A stretch of 64,000 bases of DNA from Diphasiastrum complanatum. Its lineage: Eukaryota > Streptophyta > Lycopodiopsida > Lycopodiales > Lycopodiaceae. Positions 36,014-46,981 of the stretch are shown in pieces. The notes under the pieces were generated by a model that saw nothing but the letters and a program-made list of their open reading frames with translations, did not search any database and was not told the DNA's origin. Each line of letters starts with the position of its first letter. Position 1 is the stretch's first letter. The stretch lies in the NCBI GenBank assembly GCA_029204225.1, contig CM055104.1:19618295-19682294 (forward strand), read 5' to 3'. The position numbers and the translations under genes are program-made.

Positions 36014-36824
36014 ATGGATTCCCAAGGGAAAGCCAGTCCTCTCATGGACAAGCTTGATGGAGCCAGTTACCATTTGTGGAAATTTAAAATGAAGACTACT
36101 AATGGCAAAAGAATTGTATGACGTTGTTACAGGTGCATAAGGGAAACCCGAAGCAGACGACGTGGCAATCGCCAGATGGAAGCTGAAGGATGGAAAAGCT
36201 TTTGCGCTGATCATCCTCAACATCACGGATACACAGATCGGCCATGTATCAGAGGCTCAGACATCAAAAGAAGTCTCGGACATCTTGAGCACACTATACG
36301 AAGTGCGAGATATAGCTTCCAAGATACATCTCAGGAAGAAATTCTACTCCCTCAAGATGACGAATGGTGATTCTCTGCAGAATCACATTAATCAATTCAA
36401 GAACTTGCTAAGGCAAATGGCCGTTGTTGGATCTATCATAGATGATCAAGACACAGTGATGCAACTGCTTACAAGCTTGCCAAGTTCTTACGACAGCTGG
36501 ATGATGATCATCACGACTCATCTAGAGTTGACTCTTTTGAGAGTCATCACTATGTTGTTGCAGGAAGACACACAAAGGAACGAAGCCTCAAGTTCCTCAG
36601 CTGATTCTCACGCCTTGTACACCAACAAGGCCATGACAAAGTAGAAGAAGAAGAAAAGCCCAAAGCTATCAAAGCCAGACCAGAAACCAACTCAGCACAA
36701 GGAACAGTCGAATCCGCAGACAAAGAAAAAGCTGTTTTGCAGATACTACAAACGAAACAACCATGAAATACAAGACTGCCGAATACTTCAAGCAAAGAAC
36801 AAAAACAAAGGACAGTCGAATCAA
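36014..36824 (+). pseudogene. Copia D gag and degenerate zinc knuckle
   Basis: 'GASYHLWKFKMK' starts the Gag domain; after a frame change the frame 36162-36644 gives 'LKDGKAFALIILNI', 'LRKKFYSLKM' and 'LTSLPSSYDSWM'. After the stop at 36642, a Lys-rich stretch leads to the knuckle 'CRYYKRNNHEIQDC' near 36740. There the second cysteine of C-x2-C-x4-H-x4-C is replaced by Tyr, so RNA-binding zinc coordination is probably lost. Confidence 0.85.
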
Positions 36825-38042
36825 GTGGCAAATGCAGCTACAGAAGCTCCACAGCCCATTCAAGAAGCGGATCATGATGCCTTCATGACCAACCATCAAG
36901 GAGCATCTGGCGATAGTTCTTGGTTCCTAGATTCTGGAGCCGCTCAGCACATGACTAGCCTGATTGGCAGTCTTGAGTCCTATACACCTTACAGTACCCA
37001 GAAATTTGTTCACCTTGGTGACAATAGCACACAAGCTATTAAAGGTGAAGGAATTATAAGATTATGCTTTGCAAATGATCAATCTAAGCTACTCTCCAAA
37101 GTTTTGTATGTACCTAAGTTATCCACAAATATGCTCTCTATAAGCAAAATCACAGATCTAGGACACAGAGTAGAATTCGAATGTGATCAATGTAAAGTAG
37201 TTGATAGGACAGGCAAGATCCTAGCACTTGGAAAAAGACATGGATACTTGTATAAATTAAGTCATTGTTTTTCTGCCTCTAGTCAGGCTCTCAATACTTC
37301 AATTCAATCAAATAAAGGTTTACTTTGGCATTATAGACTTGGTCATTTAAATTATGCTACTGTACAACGAATGTCTAGACAATCTATTGTTCTTGATCTC
37401 AACTATCCTCATGAAACAGTCGAGCTACCTGTTTGTCAAGACTGTCTAGTTGGAAAACAGACTAGGAAGCCATTTAAGTCAAGCCATCAACATGTTGCTA
37501 GAGGATTGCTAGATGTTGTACATTCAGATATTTGTGGCCCGATGAGAAATCCTTCGTTGAAGAAAGCCAAGTATTCTATAACCTTTATTGATGAATTCTT
37601 GAGAAGAATGATGGTGTACTTCATAAAAAAGAAATCAGAAGCCTTCAACTGCTTCAAAATCTTCAAGGAGTGTGCAGAAAAGGATACTGGAAGGACGATC
37701 AAGGCCCTAAGGTCAGATAACGGTGGAGAATATATCTCTGTTGAGTTCAAGGAGTACTGGCAAGGCCAAGGCATTGAGCAGCAATTCATCATCCCTTATA
37801 GTCCTCAGTCTAATGGCTTAGCTAAGAGGAAGAACCGAACTCTGGTCGAATCTGCTAAGTGTATGCTAGCACATGCGTCATTGCCCAAGAGGTTCTGGGC
37901 TGAAGCTATCTCCATTGCAGCTTACATCCAGGACAGATGTTCGACCAAAGCCCTCTCAAACAAGACACCCCATGAGGTGTGGACAGGCTCCAAGCCTTCT
38001 TTGAAGAACCTAAGAGGGTTTGGGTGCATTGCCTACGCGTAG
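36825..38042 (+). pseudogene. Copia D protease and integrase
   Basis: A single 405-codon frame. 'SWFLDSGAAQHMTS' at residues 31-44 is the aspartic protease active site. 'LLWHYRLGHLN' with 'CQDCLVGKQ' forms the HHCC integrase zinc finger, and 'VVHSDICGPM', 'LRSDNGGEY' and 'YSPQSNGLAKRKNR' give the core. In the last motif Lys stands where most copies have the catalytic Glu (AERKNR), which would destroy the DDE triad. The frame ends at a TAG (38040-38042) in 'CIAYA', and the remainder continues in the same sense after it. Confidence 0.88.
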
Positions 38043-39030
38043 ATTCCAAAGGACACAAGGAAGAAATTGGACTTCCAAGGTCTAAAGACCATCCTGATCG
38101 GATATACTTCGTCTGACAACACCTACAAGTTGTACGATCATGATACCCAGCAAATCTTGTATACCCGGGATACAGTCTTTATCGAGGATCAGTTCGTCGA
38201 CCTCAAAGACAAGGATATTGCTCAAGAAGAACCTTCATCACCTGCCATTGACACGACAATCCGAGCTTCTAGCTCAGGAATGTCTATCGTCGACCCACTT
38301 CGAGACATCGAATCAAATGAAGATGTTGCTGCTACCCAGCAACATATCCCAAGAGCGGTTCATCAGTCAAATCCTCCCAGAAGATCAAGCCAAGTGCGCA
38401 CACAGCCCACAAGGTATACTCTTGAGTCTGCCTGTCTTTTAATGCAGGAACCAACAACAGTCAAAGAGGCACTTAGCCAGCCAGACTATGATCTCTGGAG
38501 AGAAGCTATGGATAGAGAATATCCCTCTCTGATCAAGAATCAGACATGGTCATTAGTCGAAGCTCCTATTGGCTGCAATATTATTGATTGCAAATGGATC
38601 TTTAAGATCAAATATAATGCCAACAGAATGATTGATCGAAGGAAGGCTAGACTGGTAGCACAAGGATTCACCCAGATCCTGAATGTTGACTACAGTGAGA
38701 CTTTTAGTCCAGTCGTCAAACATTCATCGATCTGAATCCTCATGTTTTATGTTGCAGCTGCCGATCTCGAAGTACAACAACTCGATGTACAAACAACCTA
38801 TCTGAATGGAGTTATACAAGAAGATATCTACATGATCCAGCCTGAAGGATACGTTCTGGAAGGCATGAAGAATCATGTCTATAAACTCCATAAAGCACTA
38901 TACGACTTGAAACAGTTTGTCAGAGCTTGGTTTCAGAGGATCAACACATTCCTCATTGAACAAGGATTTAAACCAAGCACTGCTATTTGCAACGTTTATT
39001 CAAAACAAAATTGTAGGGTTGTACTGATAC
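38043..39030 (+). pseudogene. Copia D RT N- and central part
   Basis: 38067-38735 holds the integrase-RT linker and RT entry: 'NQTWSLVEAPIG', 'WIFKIKYNANRM', 'KARLVAQGFTQILNVDYSE' and 'FSPVVKHSSI'. After a stop, 38742-39010 continues 'DVQTTYLNGVIQEDIYM', 'QPEGYV' and 'LYDLKQFVRAWFQ'. The RT active site YVDD would come next but is lost at the junction with the inverted copia near 39010-39040. Confidence 0.85.
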
Positions 39031-39835
39031 AGGTTGATATCTGACAACAAATTTCTCAACCAAAACGTTTCCTTAATAGATTGAGAAACAACAATATATT
39101 CTGCTTCAGTAGAAGAAAGTGCGATAAAGGTTCGCTTATGACTGTTCCACGAAATATAACCGCCATTGAAGAAGAATGTAAATCCAGATGTGGACTTACG
39201 ATGGTCTGCATCTCCTCCCCAGCTTGCATCAGAATATCCATTGAGTTGATGAAGATTGTCATTGCTGACATCTCCATAGCAGATGCACTGGTCCATGGTA
39301 GCTCGAATATATCTCATGACTCGAATAAGAGCCTTCCAATGGGTAATTCCAAGATTATCCATGTATTGGCTGAGTGAGCTGACAACAAAAGAGATATCTG
39401 GCCTTGTACAGACCATTGCATACATGAGAGATCCAAGTATCGATCGATACAAGTATTCTCTCATCTACTCATCTTCCTACTTTGTCTGGAGACATTGGTC
39501 CTTTGACAAATGCAGGCCTGGATCCATTGGTGAGTGAGCTAATTTACAATTCATCAAATTGTATCTGTTAAGAACATTATGAAGATACCTTTGTTGAGGG
39601 ATGTAAATCAATCAATTTACTCTATCTCTGTGGATTTAAATTCCAACATAGAAGTGAGCTTTGCCCAGATAAGTCATGTCGAATTCTGATAACATCATCT
39701 ATTTTGAATCCTTGACCATATTGGCATTGTTGCTGAAGAGCAACGTATCATCAACATACAAGGTGATGATAATGAAGGATTGTTGCACTGCTTCATAGAA
39801 AATGTATGAAGGCTTCATGGAACTCTTTTTGACCA
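39010..39835 (-). pseudogene. Copia E RT/RNase H fragment, inverted
   Basis: Minus-strand frame from 39464 reads 'SLMYAMVCTRPDISFVVS', 'GYSDASWGGDADHRKSTSG' and 'ALSSTEAEYIV', the RNase H domain of copia Pol (with catalytic D and E residues). Further up, near 39750, the RT active-site box 'LYVDDTLL' is readable on the same strand. The region between is frame-shifted. It meets copia D tail-to-tail near 39.03 kb. Confidence 0.85.
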
Positions 39836-40660
39836 GTTAAGACTGTTTGGATCATCAATTTTAGGCTTGGTTGAGTCTTTGCATGTTTTTGGACAGATTA
39901 GTCTAGAAAAAGTGCGCCCTCCTACAACTTAATTGGCTGTTCTGAACTCGCACGTGTGAATCTTAGGTGGCAGGCTGACATGGCAAGTGTCTTGTTTACT
40001 GGGTCTCCCTCTGTACTAAGCTTTACAGCACCCAATTTGGTGTCCTATAGCAAAAAATATGAGCATATGAAGTTTTGCAATTTGTGTGATAAATTGGCAA
40101 AATTTCCAATTGTTTTGATTGCATGCATGACAATTTCCTATTTTGATGTACTGTGCTTGCATGGAATGTTTGCATGTGGTCTCTCTGAGTGATTCTAACA
40201 TGCATGGGTTGGTTAGATCTGTTTTGAGAGGTCATACGCATGTACTCTGACAGGTAGATACAAAATTGGATTTTATAGTTGACAATTTCTGTAACATTGA
40301 ATTTTTATGTAAAATTTCGTAAAGTAAAAAATCAGTTTAATGTCGCATGTCTTGCATGCCTGATGGACATTAATGAAGTAAAATTAAGAATCGAACAGTG
40401 AATCAAATTTTCGATTTCGATTGCTTAATAACTGACTGTGATTTTTTATGAATTTTTAGAAAACGTAATTAAAAAAAAAAAATGTGAAAACTCAAAATTT
40501 TTAGTTTTTTTTTCAGTTTCTTGTAATATCTATGAAATTGACTAAAAATAGTGATTTGACCATACTGGAGTTAATTTCAGTCAATTTTTAGGTCAACAGT
40601 ACTTCAATATAAGTTAATCTGATATTAACTAAATTTAGTGATTTCCGGGATAGATATATC
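39836..40660 (+). other. Probable gypsy B leader, no coding
   Basis: AT-rich sequence leading into the gag start at 40664. Its wording (for example 'TTTGGTGTC' followed by A/T-rich text) resembles the leader of gypsy C at 46.51-46.98 kb, but no 5' LTR of this family was found upstream. Confidence 0.4.
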
Positions 40661-40663
40661 GAG

Positions 40664-42022
40664 ATGGCCGAAGAAACTTCAAATCAAGCTGCAAATCCAG
40701 GTGTGCCATCTTATATGGTGATTTGTCAACAGTTGAGTACGACACTAAATGACATGAATAATCGTAATCAAATGAGAGATCAGCAAACGGAGGTTGTTTT
40801 GAATCAAATCAAATTGATGTCACCCAATCTCGGTTTTCAACCGGAGATTTATTCGGACGAGAAGGAGTATGTACGGTTTTCAACCTAGATCTCCAGTAAA
40901 TGTCGAGACGAAGTCTGTTAAGATCCATAAGGTTGCTGATTTTTTGCATGATATGCAAGAAATGTTGCAAGTGGCTAAGGATAGTATCCGTAGTGCTCAG
41001 GATAGAGCTAAACACTATACCGATCTTAAGAGATCTCCAAGAGATTTTTAAGTTGATGATTGGGTATATCTTAGAAATCCAAAAGATTCTAAGACAATAC
41101 ATATAGGGAACCATTATAAGCTATCTACCCGTTATTGTGGACCTTTCAGGATTGTACGTAGAATTGGTTCTTTGGCGTATGAACTCGATCTTCAAGGAAA
41201 ATCGACTGCACACCCAGTGTTTCATGTAAGTTGTTTGAAACTAAGTTTACATGATGGTGATACAGTTGGATCGGATGAGGATTTATCCCATTTGAAAAAT
41301 TTGTCACTTAGTGTACCTTTGGAACTTGAGAAAGTGCTAAGAACCAGAGATAATAATTGAGAAATTATTATATCTCTGAGTGCTTAATTCGGTGGAAGGG
41401 TCATACTGAGGATGATGATTCATGGGAGAGAGTTGATAACAAAGAAGAATTTCCCGAATTTTAGTTTCTAAGGATAGAAACAGTTTAAGGAGGGAAGAAT
41501 GTTATGTCCATGACCAGTACATAGAATACAGTATACTCCTAGTCTTGGATACATGGTACTCCAATGAAACAAGCTGTTAGTTATGCCACGTCATACTGGA
41601 CGTGACCCGAAAGTAACTAATATCCTTGTGAGGCCCAGAACACACTAAGTGGAGTTTAGACAAGGTAATGAGACAGTGTATGCATGTGTAGAGTTATCAA
41701 TAGCAATTGTATGAATAGTTGGTCCATGCATAGGACTCTATTCTAGGTGAATCTATGTATAGGGAACATAGGACTATGCATGGCTATGTGCCCAGGATGC
41801 ATTAGGCTCTATATAAGAGGTCCAAACTTGCCCTACTCCTCATCATGGTTCTTGATTCATTGCTAGGCTCTCACTCTACATTCATGCTTCTTGTTCCTTG
41901 GCTTGGGGGTGAGGCTTCTAGAGATTGATTGGATGCTTCTACTTGGTTGGGTGGTTTCTCCACAGTGTGTTATCCTTTTGTGTTTATGATTTGTAAGCAG
42001 GATCTAAGGAGCTTCCCTTATA
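40664..42022 (+). mobile_element. Gypsy element B, gag start fused to integrase tail, 3' LTR
   Basis: 40664-40865 encodes a gag-like N-terminus (MAEETSNQAANPG... ending near PEIYSDEKEY). It joins directly at about 40868 to the integrase end 'YGFQPRSPVNVETK', then 'LQVAKDSIRSAQDRAKHY', 'YCGPFRIVRRIGSLAYEL', 'HPVFHVSCLKL' and a frame-shifted chromodomain-like tail near 41380. Protease, RT, RNase H and catalytic integrase are gone. A PPT (41488-41499, AGGAGGGAAGAA) and a 523-bp LTR (41500-42022) follow. Stops at 41049 and about 41358 also occur. Confidence 0.82.
41500..42022 (+). repeat. Gypsy B 3' LTR
   Basis: Begins TGTTATGTCCATGACC and ends GCTTCCCTTATA. Two further copies of the same family lie on the minus strand at 45247-45768 and 47000-47519. 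A shared open frame of about 80 codons in these copies is an LTR by-product, not a gene. Confidence 0.88.
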
Positions 42023-42430
42023 TTTGTTTTCTTGCAAGAGGACTCATTTTATGGAACAACAGAAAGCAAAAATGCATGTTGTCCTCTACAAAATCAGAAT
42101 GTGTTGCAGCTACATCAGTAGTGAAGGAGATTATTTGGCTCAAAAGGTTACTACAGAATCTGCAATGTCCACAGATCAGTCCAACTATACTTCAGTGCGA
42201 CAATCAGAGTTGTATAGCTCTATATCTGAACCCACGAACTCATTCTAGAACTAAACATATAGAAGTTCAATCTCATTTTCTTCGAGAAAACGTTTAGAAT
42301 AAAGATGATGTACTAAGTTACTGTCATACAGACAGTATGTTGGCTGACATTTTGACAAAACCATTGTCAAGAGAGAAACATTCTACTCTAGTAGGTATGT
42401 TAAATCTCAATCTAAACTCAGATTGGAGTT
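42023..42430 (+). pseudogene. Copia F RNase H C-terminus
   Basis: 'LILWNNRKQKCMLSSTKSE', 'IIWLKRLLQNL', 'CDNQSCIALYLNP' and 'RTKHIEVQSHFLREN' are the last RNase H motifs of copia Pol. They are followed past a stop at about 42297 by 'MLADILTKPLSREKH', the usual Pol end. The left edge is the end of the gypsy B LTR, so the copia fragment was interrupted there. It could be the tail of copia D displaced by insertions, but about 250 residues are missing between the two. Confidence 0.85.
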
Positions 42431-42439
42431 AATCTTACT

Positions 42440-43634
42440 CCTACTCATTCTAACTGCCCTCCAATTCACTTAAGGAACTCTTCAAACAGTCTGTAGAAAT
42501 GAACTGTTTTTTGGCAATAGTCTACATTTTTACATGCAATCTTCAACAAGCAAAAAATATGAAGACTGCGACAAAGTCTTCTACTTAACATTCAGAGCAC
42601 CCGAAAACAAAAGGTTTTTGCCGAGGAATGTCACAGCAATGTTTTACTCGAGATTTCGAGCACCTGAGAAATGCGACATTTTTTCGAAGAATGCAAGGAA
42701 TGCGACATAGTGCAGATTTACACGGGATACTGCAAGGAACCGCCAACCACCCAAGGCACCGCAACGAACCACCTGAGTCTAGCCTGCGGTCACAATGCGA
42801 AGTGGATGAACTGCAGCTTACGAAGAGGACTGACCGAAGGAACACCGCAAGTCAACGCTTGCGGTCAACATGCGGCTGCACCACAAGACAACGCTCATGC
42901 GATCACTTGCAAAGGAGATTCTGTTGTCTACGTCCTCACGTTCCGTTGCTGGATAAACGTTCTGTTAATTAAGTACAGAACTATTAATGATCTTGTAACT
43001 GTAATTAGAATAACATAAGATCATCCAACAGCTGTATAAGGAACTGAGCAAGTAGAGACAAGTATGATCGAGATCTCAGATAGAGATCAAACAACCAAAA
43101 TTGGTTTTCCAGTATAGTGACTCCTCAGAGTTAGAGATCTTATAGAGAGAGTAAAAGTAATCAGAACTATGGCAATTACTTGTTTCTGCAAGTAGGATCA
43201 TGCGCTTCACGTGATTGTCTTGTGATCCGATAGTTGTTATTACAACATTTATTATACAGAATCTCTATTGTTCTTATCAGTTGTATTCATGCTTGAATGC
43301 CTCTTACTCTTTCTCCTCTACGGTCAATAACTTCACAAATGAAGAAATGTATGGCTGTCATAGACGTCTAATTGATTCAAATTTTTTTATATTAGAATAT
43401 TAGTAACTAATAAGTCCACGACTGTCTAAGATGCCTAATCGTTCTTCTCCTTATGGTTGTCTACGACACCTATATTGAAGTTCAACAAATCAGAACTGCT
43501 CTAATTTTGTTCTCTAAGTAATCCATATCCTATATCGTTTTCACTGTCTTCATTTGGTGGGATGACGGCCTGCATTTCTACTACGACCTAGACTTCATCT
43601 CTGTTCTATTGTCCCATCAGAGTGGTATCAGAGC
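42440..43634 (+). repeat. Copia LTR followed by PBS
   Basis: TGGTATCAGAGC at 43623-43634 is a perfect tRNA-iMet site, preceded by a 3-base spacer and an LTR end TTGTCCCATCA (to 43619). The LTR start is unclear, somewhere between 42440 and 42530. Since Pol end sequence lies on its left and a PBS on its right, one LTR serves both as 3' LTR of copia F and as 5' LTR of a following element, as after LTR-LTR recombination. Its last 11 bases match the inner LTR end of the 701 and 30224 family; the rest does not. Confidence 0.6.
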
Positions 43635-43734
43635 ATGGTTTTGGATTTACTAGAGTCCAAGGATTAAAAGAACCTAATACGTTCATATTTCAAAGCTAGT
43701 TTATATCTGATTTATATAATCTGTGTTAATCGAT

Positions 43735-44340
43735 CTCCTTAAATCTACAGAAGTGTCAAATTTGGGTCACTCATGGAGTTGTCCTTGGAGATGTGATATC
43801 AAGACATGGCATTGCCACGAATTATTTCAAAATCAAAGTCATCGTCGAGTTATTGCCGCCAGGATCAATTCGAGGAGTCTACATCTTTATGGGTCATGCA
43901 AATTACTATCGAATATTTATTATATTCTTTGCGGATTTAGCAAGACCTATATACAAATTGACGATCGTACCAATTTGGATAGTAGAGACATTGGAAGCAT
44001 TTGAAAAATTGAAGAAAGCTTTAGCTTCTGCACCAATACTATGAGCTCCAATTTGGACAATTGAGTTTCATGTTCATACTAATGCATCAAAATATGTCAT
44101 TGGATCAATTTTGACGCAGCCAGGTGAATACAAGAAGGATTATCCTATCAGCTTTACAAGTCGACAACTTAAGATCCTGAGAAGAATTATTCGACAACCG
44201 AACGCAAAGCGTGGCCATGATTTTTTCTGTTAAGAACCTTTGACATTATCTATTGGCAACGCATTTTGTATTTTATACTGATCATCAACCGTTACTTTAT
44301 TTGGTGAAGAAGACATGTAACACGGGGATGTTCTTAAACG
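43735..44340 (+). pseudogene. Gypsy RT/RNase H fragment
   Basis: The frame at 43793-44044 reads 'ISRHGIATNYFKIKVI', 'FMGHANYYRIFI', 'ADLARPIYKLT' and 'FEKLKKALASAPIL', the end of the gypsy RT and connection. After a TGA the same sense continues 'EFHVHTNASKYVIGSIL' and 'YPISFTSRQL' of RNase H, then decays through frame changes to about 44330. No LTR of its own is visible. Confidence 0.85.
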
Positions 44341-44619
44341 AATGTTAAACCCTCGTCGGATCAGTTCAGACCTTCAGAAACCTTCGATGAGATTTTTGGA
44401 GATTATTTTCACAGAGCATGTCTGCAAACAACCAAACAAGTACATTGTCTAATGGAACCTCCAAATCGGCCTATAAAAGGGCCAAATTCGATTTCATTTC
44501 TCATTTGTGCTAGCGAAACTCTTGCAAAAAATTTCAGCGACCAGACCTTCTAAAAACTTCCTTTCAAGCTTTTTGATATACTCTATACCTGTTCCACTCT
44601 CGGTACTTGCCTGTTCATC
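44341..44619. other. No gene seen
   Basis: Short spacer between gypsy RNase H and the second copy of the unknown protein; it may include the 5' flank of that unit. Confidence 0.35.
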
Positions 44620-45235
44620 ATGTCTTCTACTGATACTTTGTGAACCTTAAGGGAGGAATTAGACTTGGATATGGCTGTGCTTGAACGAGAGCGCCTTCAA
44701 GGTGAATTGGATGCGACCACCCTTGAACATGATTCTTACCTCCAAACGGAAGTACATGATCGTCCAGTCTCACCGGATGAGATCTGACACCTATTCAGGA
44801 AGGTTGAAACCTACCGAACTTCATTGGTAGGATTTCAAGAATAATTTGATAAACTAAAACCTACGACATCAACTGAGCTGGACAAGGCAAAAGCAATAAT
44901 CAAAGATCACGAGAAGGCGGCCGCTCAAATGTTAGAATCGAATCCCCAGCTTCAACTTCAGGTTATGCCACAATTCTCACCTCAGCAACAAGATCGGGGA
45001 GGATTGGATACAGGCATGGACCAAGGGGGAGATGCCGGTACTCAAGAACATGTAGCACCATATGATCAGGCCATGGAAGAAGGTCCAAGGACCAGGCCAT
45101 TATTCCAAAAACCAATTACCATCGAGGACCAGATCCAGACATTTCTACAACAACATTCGCACGAGTCCTCGAGGGGTGGATGGGTGATTAAATTCAAGAC
45201 CTCTAAAAAAGTCATTTTCTCTCTCTAGAATTTAC
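44620..45235 (+). pseudogene. Unrecognised multi-copy protein (copy 2, partial)
   Basis: A + strand relative of the central/C-terminal part of the 32.15-34.85 kb gene. Shared peptides, in the same order, are 'LQGELDATTLE', 'SYLQTE' (there AYLQTQ), 'LFRKVETY' (there LFKKVETY), 'KAAAQMLE' (there KAAAHVLE), 'GMDQGG', and 'DQIQTFLQQHSHESSRGGW'. Stops occur near 44788 and 44842; the clean frame is 44929-45228. It is cut off on the right near the gypsy C LTR at 45247. Function unknown; two copies in one window on opposite strands imply a dispersed family. Confidence 0.7.
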
Positions 45236-45246
45236 TGATCTCCAGG

Positions 45247-45768
45247 TATAAGGGAAGCTCCTTAGATACTGCTTACAGGTCCTAAACATAAAAGGATAAC
45301 ACACTGTGGAGAAACCACCCAACCAATAGAAGCATCCAATCAATCTCTAGAAGCCTCACCCCCAAGCCAAGGAACAAGAAGCATGAATGTAGAGTGAGAG
45401 CCTGGCAATGAATCAAGAACCATGATGAGGAGTAGGACGAGTTTGGACCTCTTATATAGAGCCTAATGCATCCTGGGCACATAGCCATGCATAGCCCTAT
45501 GTTTCCTATACATAGATTCACCTAGAATAGAGTCCTATGCATGGACCAACTATTCATACAATTGCTATTGATAACTCTACACATGCATACACTGTCTCAT
45601 TACCTTGTCTAAACTCCACTTAGTGTGTTCTGGGCCTCACAAGGATATTAGTTACTTTCGGGTCACGTCCAGTATGACGTGGCATAACTAACAGCTTGTT
45701 TCACTAGAGTACCATGTATCCAAGACTAGGAGTATATTGTATCCTATGTACTGGTCATGGACATAACA
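45247..45768 (-). repeat. Gypsy C 3' LTR
   Basis: 522 bp; on the minus strand runs TGTTATGTCCATGACC ... CTTATA. Adjacent purine tract on its inner side. Confidence 0.88.
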
Positions 45769-45796
45769 TTCTTCCCTCCTTAAACTGTTTCTATCC

Positions 45797-46513
45797 TTAG
45801 AAACTAAAATTCAGGAAATTCTTCTTTATGCTATCAACTCTCTCCCATGAATCATCATCCTTAATATGACCCTTCCACCGAATTAAGCACTCAGAGATAT
45901 AATGATTTCTCAATTGTTTATTTCTGGTTTTGAGCACTTTCTCAGGTTCCAAAGGTACACTAAGCGACAAATCTTCCAAATGGGATAAATCCTCATCCGA
46001 TCCAACTATATCACCATCATGTAAACTTAGTTTCAAACGACTTACATGAAACACTGGGTGTGCAGTCGATTTTCCTTGAAGATCGAGTTCATACTCCAAA
46101 GAACCAATTCTACGTACAATCCTGAAAGGTCCACAATAACGGGTAGACAACTTATAATGCTTCCCTGTACGTAATGTCTTAGAATCTTTTGGAATTCTAA
46201 GATATACCCAATCATCAACTTAAAAATCTCTTGGAGATCTCTTAAGATCGGTATAGTGTTTAGCTCTATCCTGAGTGCTACGGATACTATCCTTAGCCAC
46301 TTGCAACATTTTTTGCATATCATGCAAAAAATCAACAACCTTATGGATCTTAACAGACTTCGTCTCAACATTTACTGGAGATCTAGGTTGAAAACCGTAC
46401 ATAAGCATAAAAGGACTGTAACTTGTAGCAGAATGTTTTCTACTATTATATGCAAACTCAACCAGTGGGAGATAATCTTCCAAATGAGATTGCCTGGTTT
46501 TTTCACCATGCAC
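45797..46513 (-). pseudogene. Gypsy C integrase tail and chromodomain
   Basis: From 46513: 'SHLEDYLPLVEFAYNS' (end of integrase core), 'SPFMLMYGFQPRSP', 'LQVAKDSIRSTQDRAKHY', a stop at about 46220, then 46150-45797 with 'YCGPFRIVRRIGSLEYEL', 'HPVFHVSRLKL' and the chromodomain-like 'CLIRWKGHIKDDDSWE'. It is better preserved than gypsy B. Confidence 0.88.
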
Positions 46514-46981
46514 AATGGGAAATTAATGGCAAGAACGTTTTCCAAATCCACATGCAATCCAAAATACAGAGTTACAACCAATCAATTGATCTGATCTTGC
46601 TGGATTTTGAATTCTACCCTCAATTTTGTGCCAAACTCATGGAAAACAAGCCAAATTTGGCCACAAAAGAGCCTAGAATCCAAATACATGGGAAGATCCA
46701 ACATGCAAACTGAATTTCAACTGTTTCAAAGTGAATTAACTTGCTGGAAATTTCAGATCCTTCACTAGTTTTGAACTACACATAAACTCCAAAAAAGACA
46801 CCAAAATTGATTTCCTAGCACAATTCACCACAAACACAATGAAATTTGAGACAGATATGGAACATGCAAATTGAATTTGGGAAGATCCACCAACTTGCAA
46901 CTTTGCTCCTCTCCTTGGATGAGAATACTAGTTGAATACCACCAAGCTCCAATGAAAAGCACTACCTCTCCAAGCTTGTAA
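46514..46981 (-). other. Gypsy C leader
   Basis: Non-coding A/T-rich leader between PBS and the deletion joint. Open frames here on + are chance. Confidence 0.5.

Larger units (their letters stand above)
36014..39030 (+). mobile_element. Copia element D coding region, 3'-truncated
   Basis: Order gag, zinc knuckle, protease, integrase, RT on +, typical Ty1/copia. Gag begins at 36014 (MDSQGKASPLMDKLDG). Coding is broken by a frame change near 36100, a TAG near 36642, a TAG at 38040, a stop near 38734, and a TGA at about 39042. Downstream of RT the sequence switches to a copia on the opposite strand, so RNase H and the 3' LTR of this copy are missing here. Confidence 0.88.

Noticed and set aside
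45282-45521. 79-86 codon frame conserved at two places (also 47015-47275)
   Set aside because: It is inside two copies of the same LTR; conservation reflects LTR identity, not protein coding.
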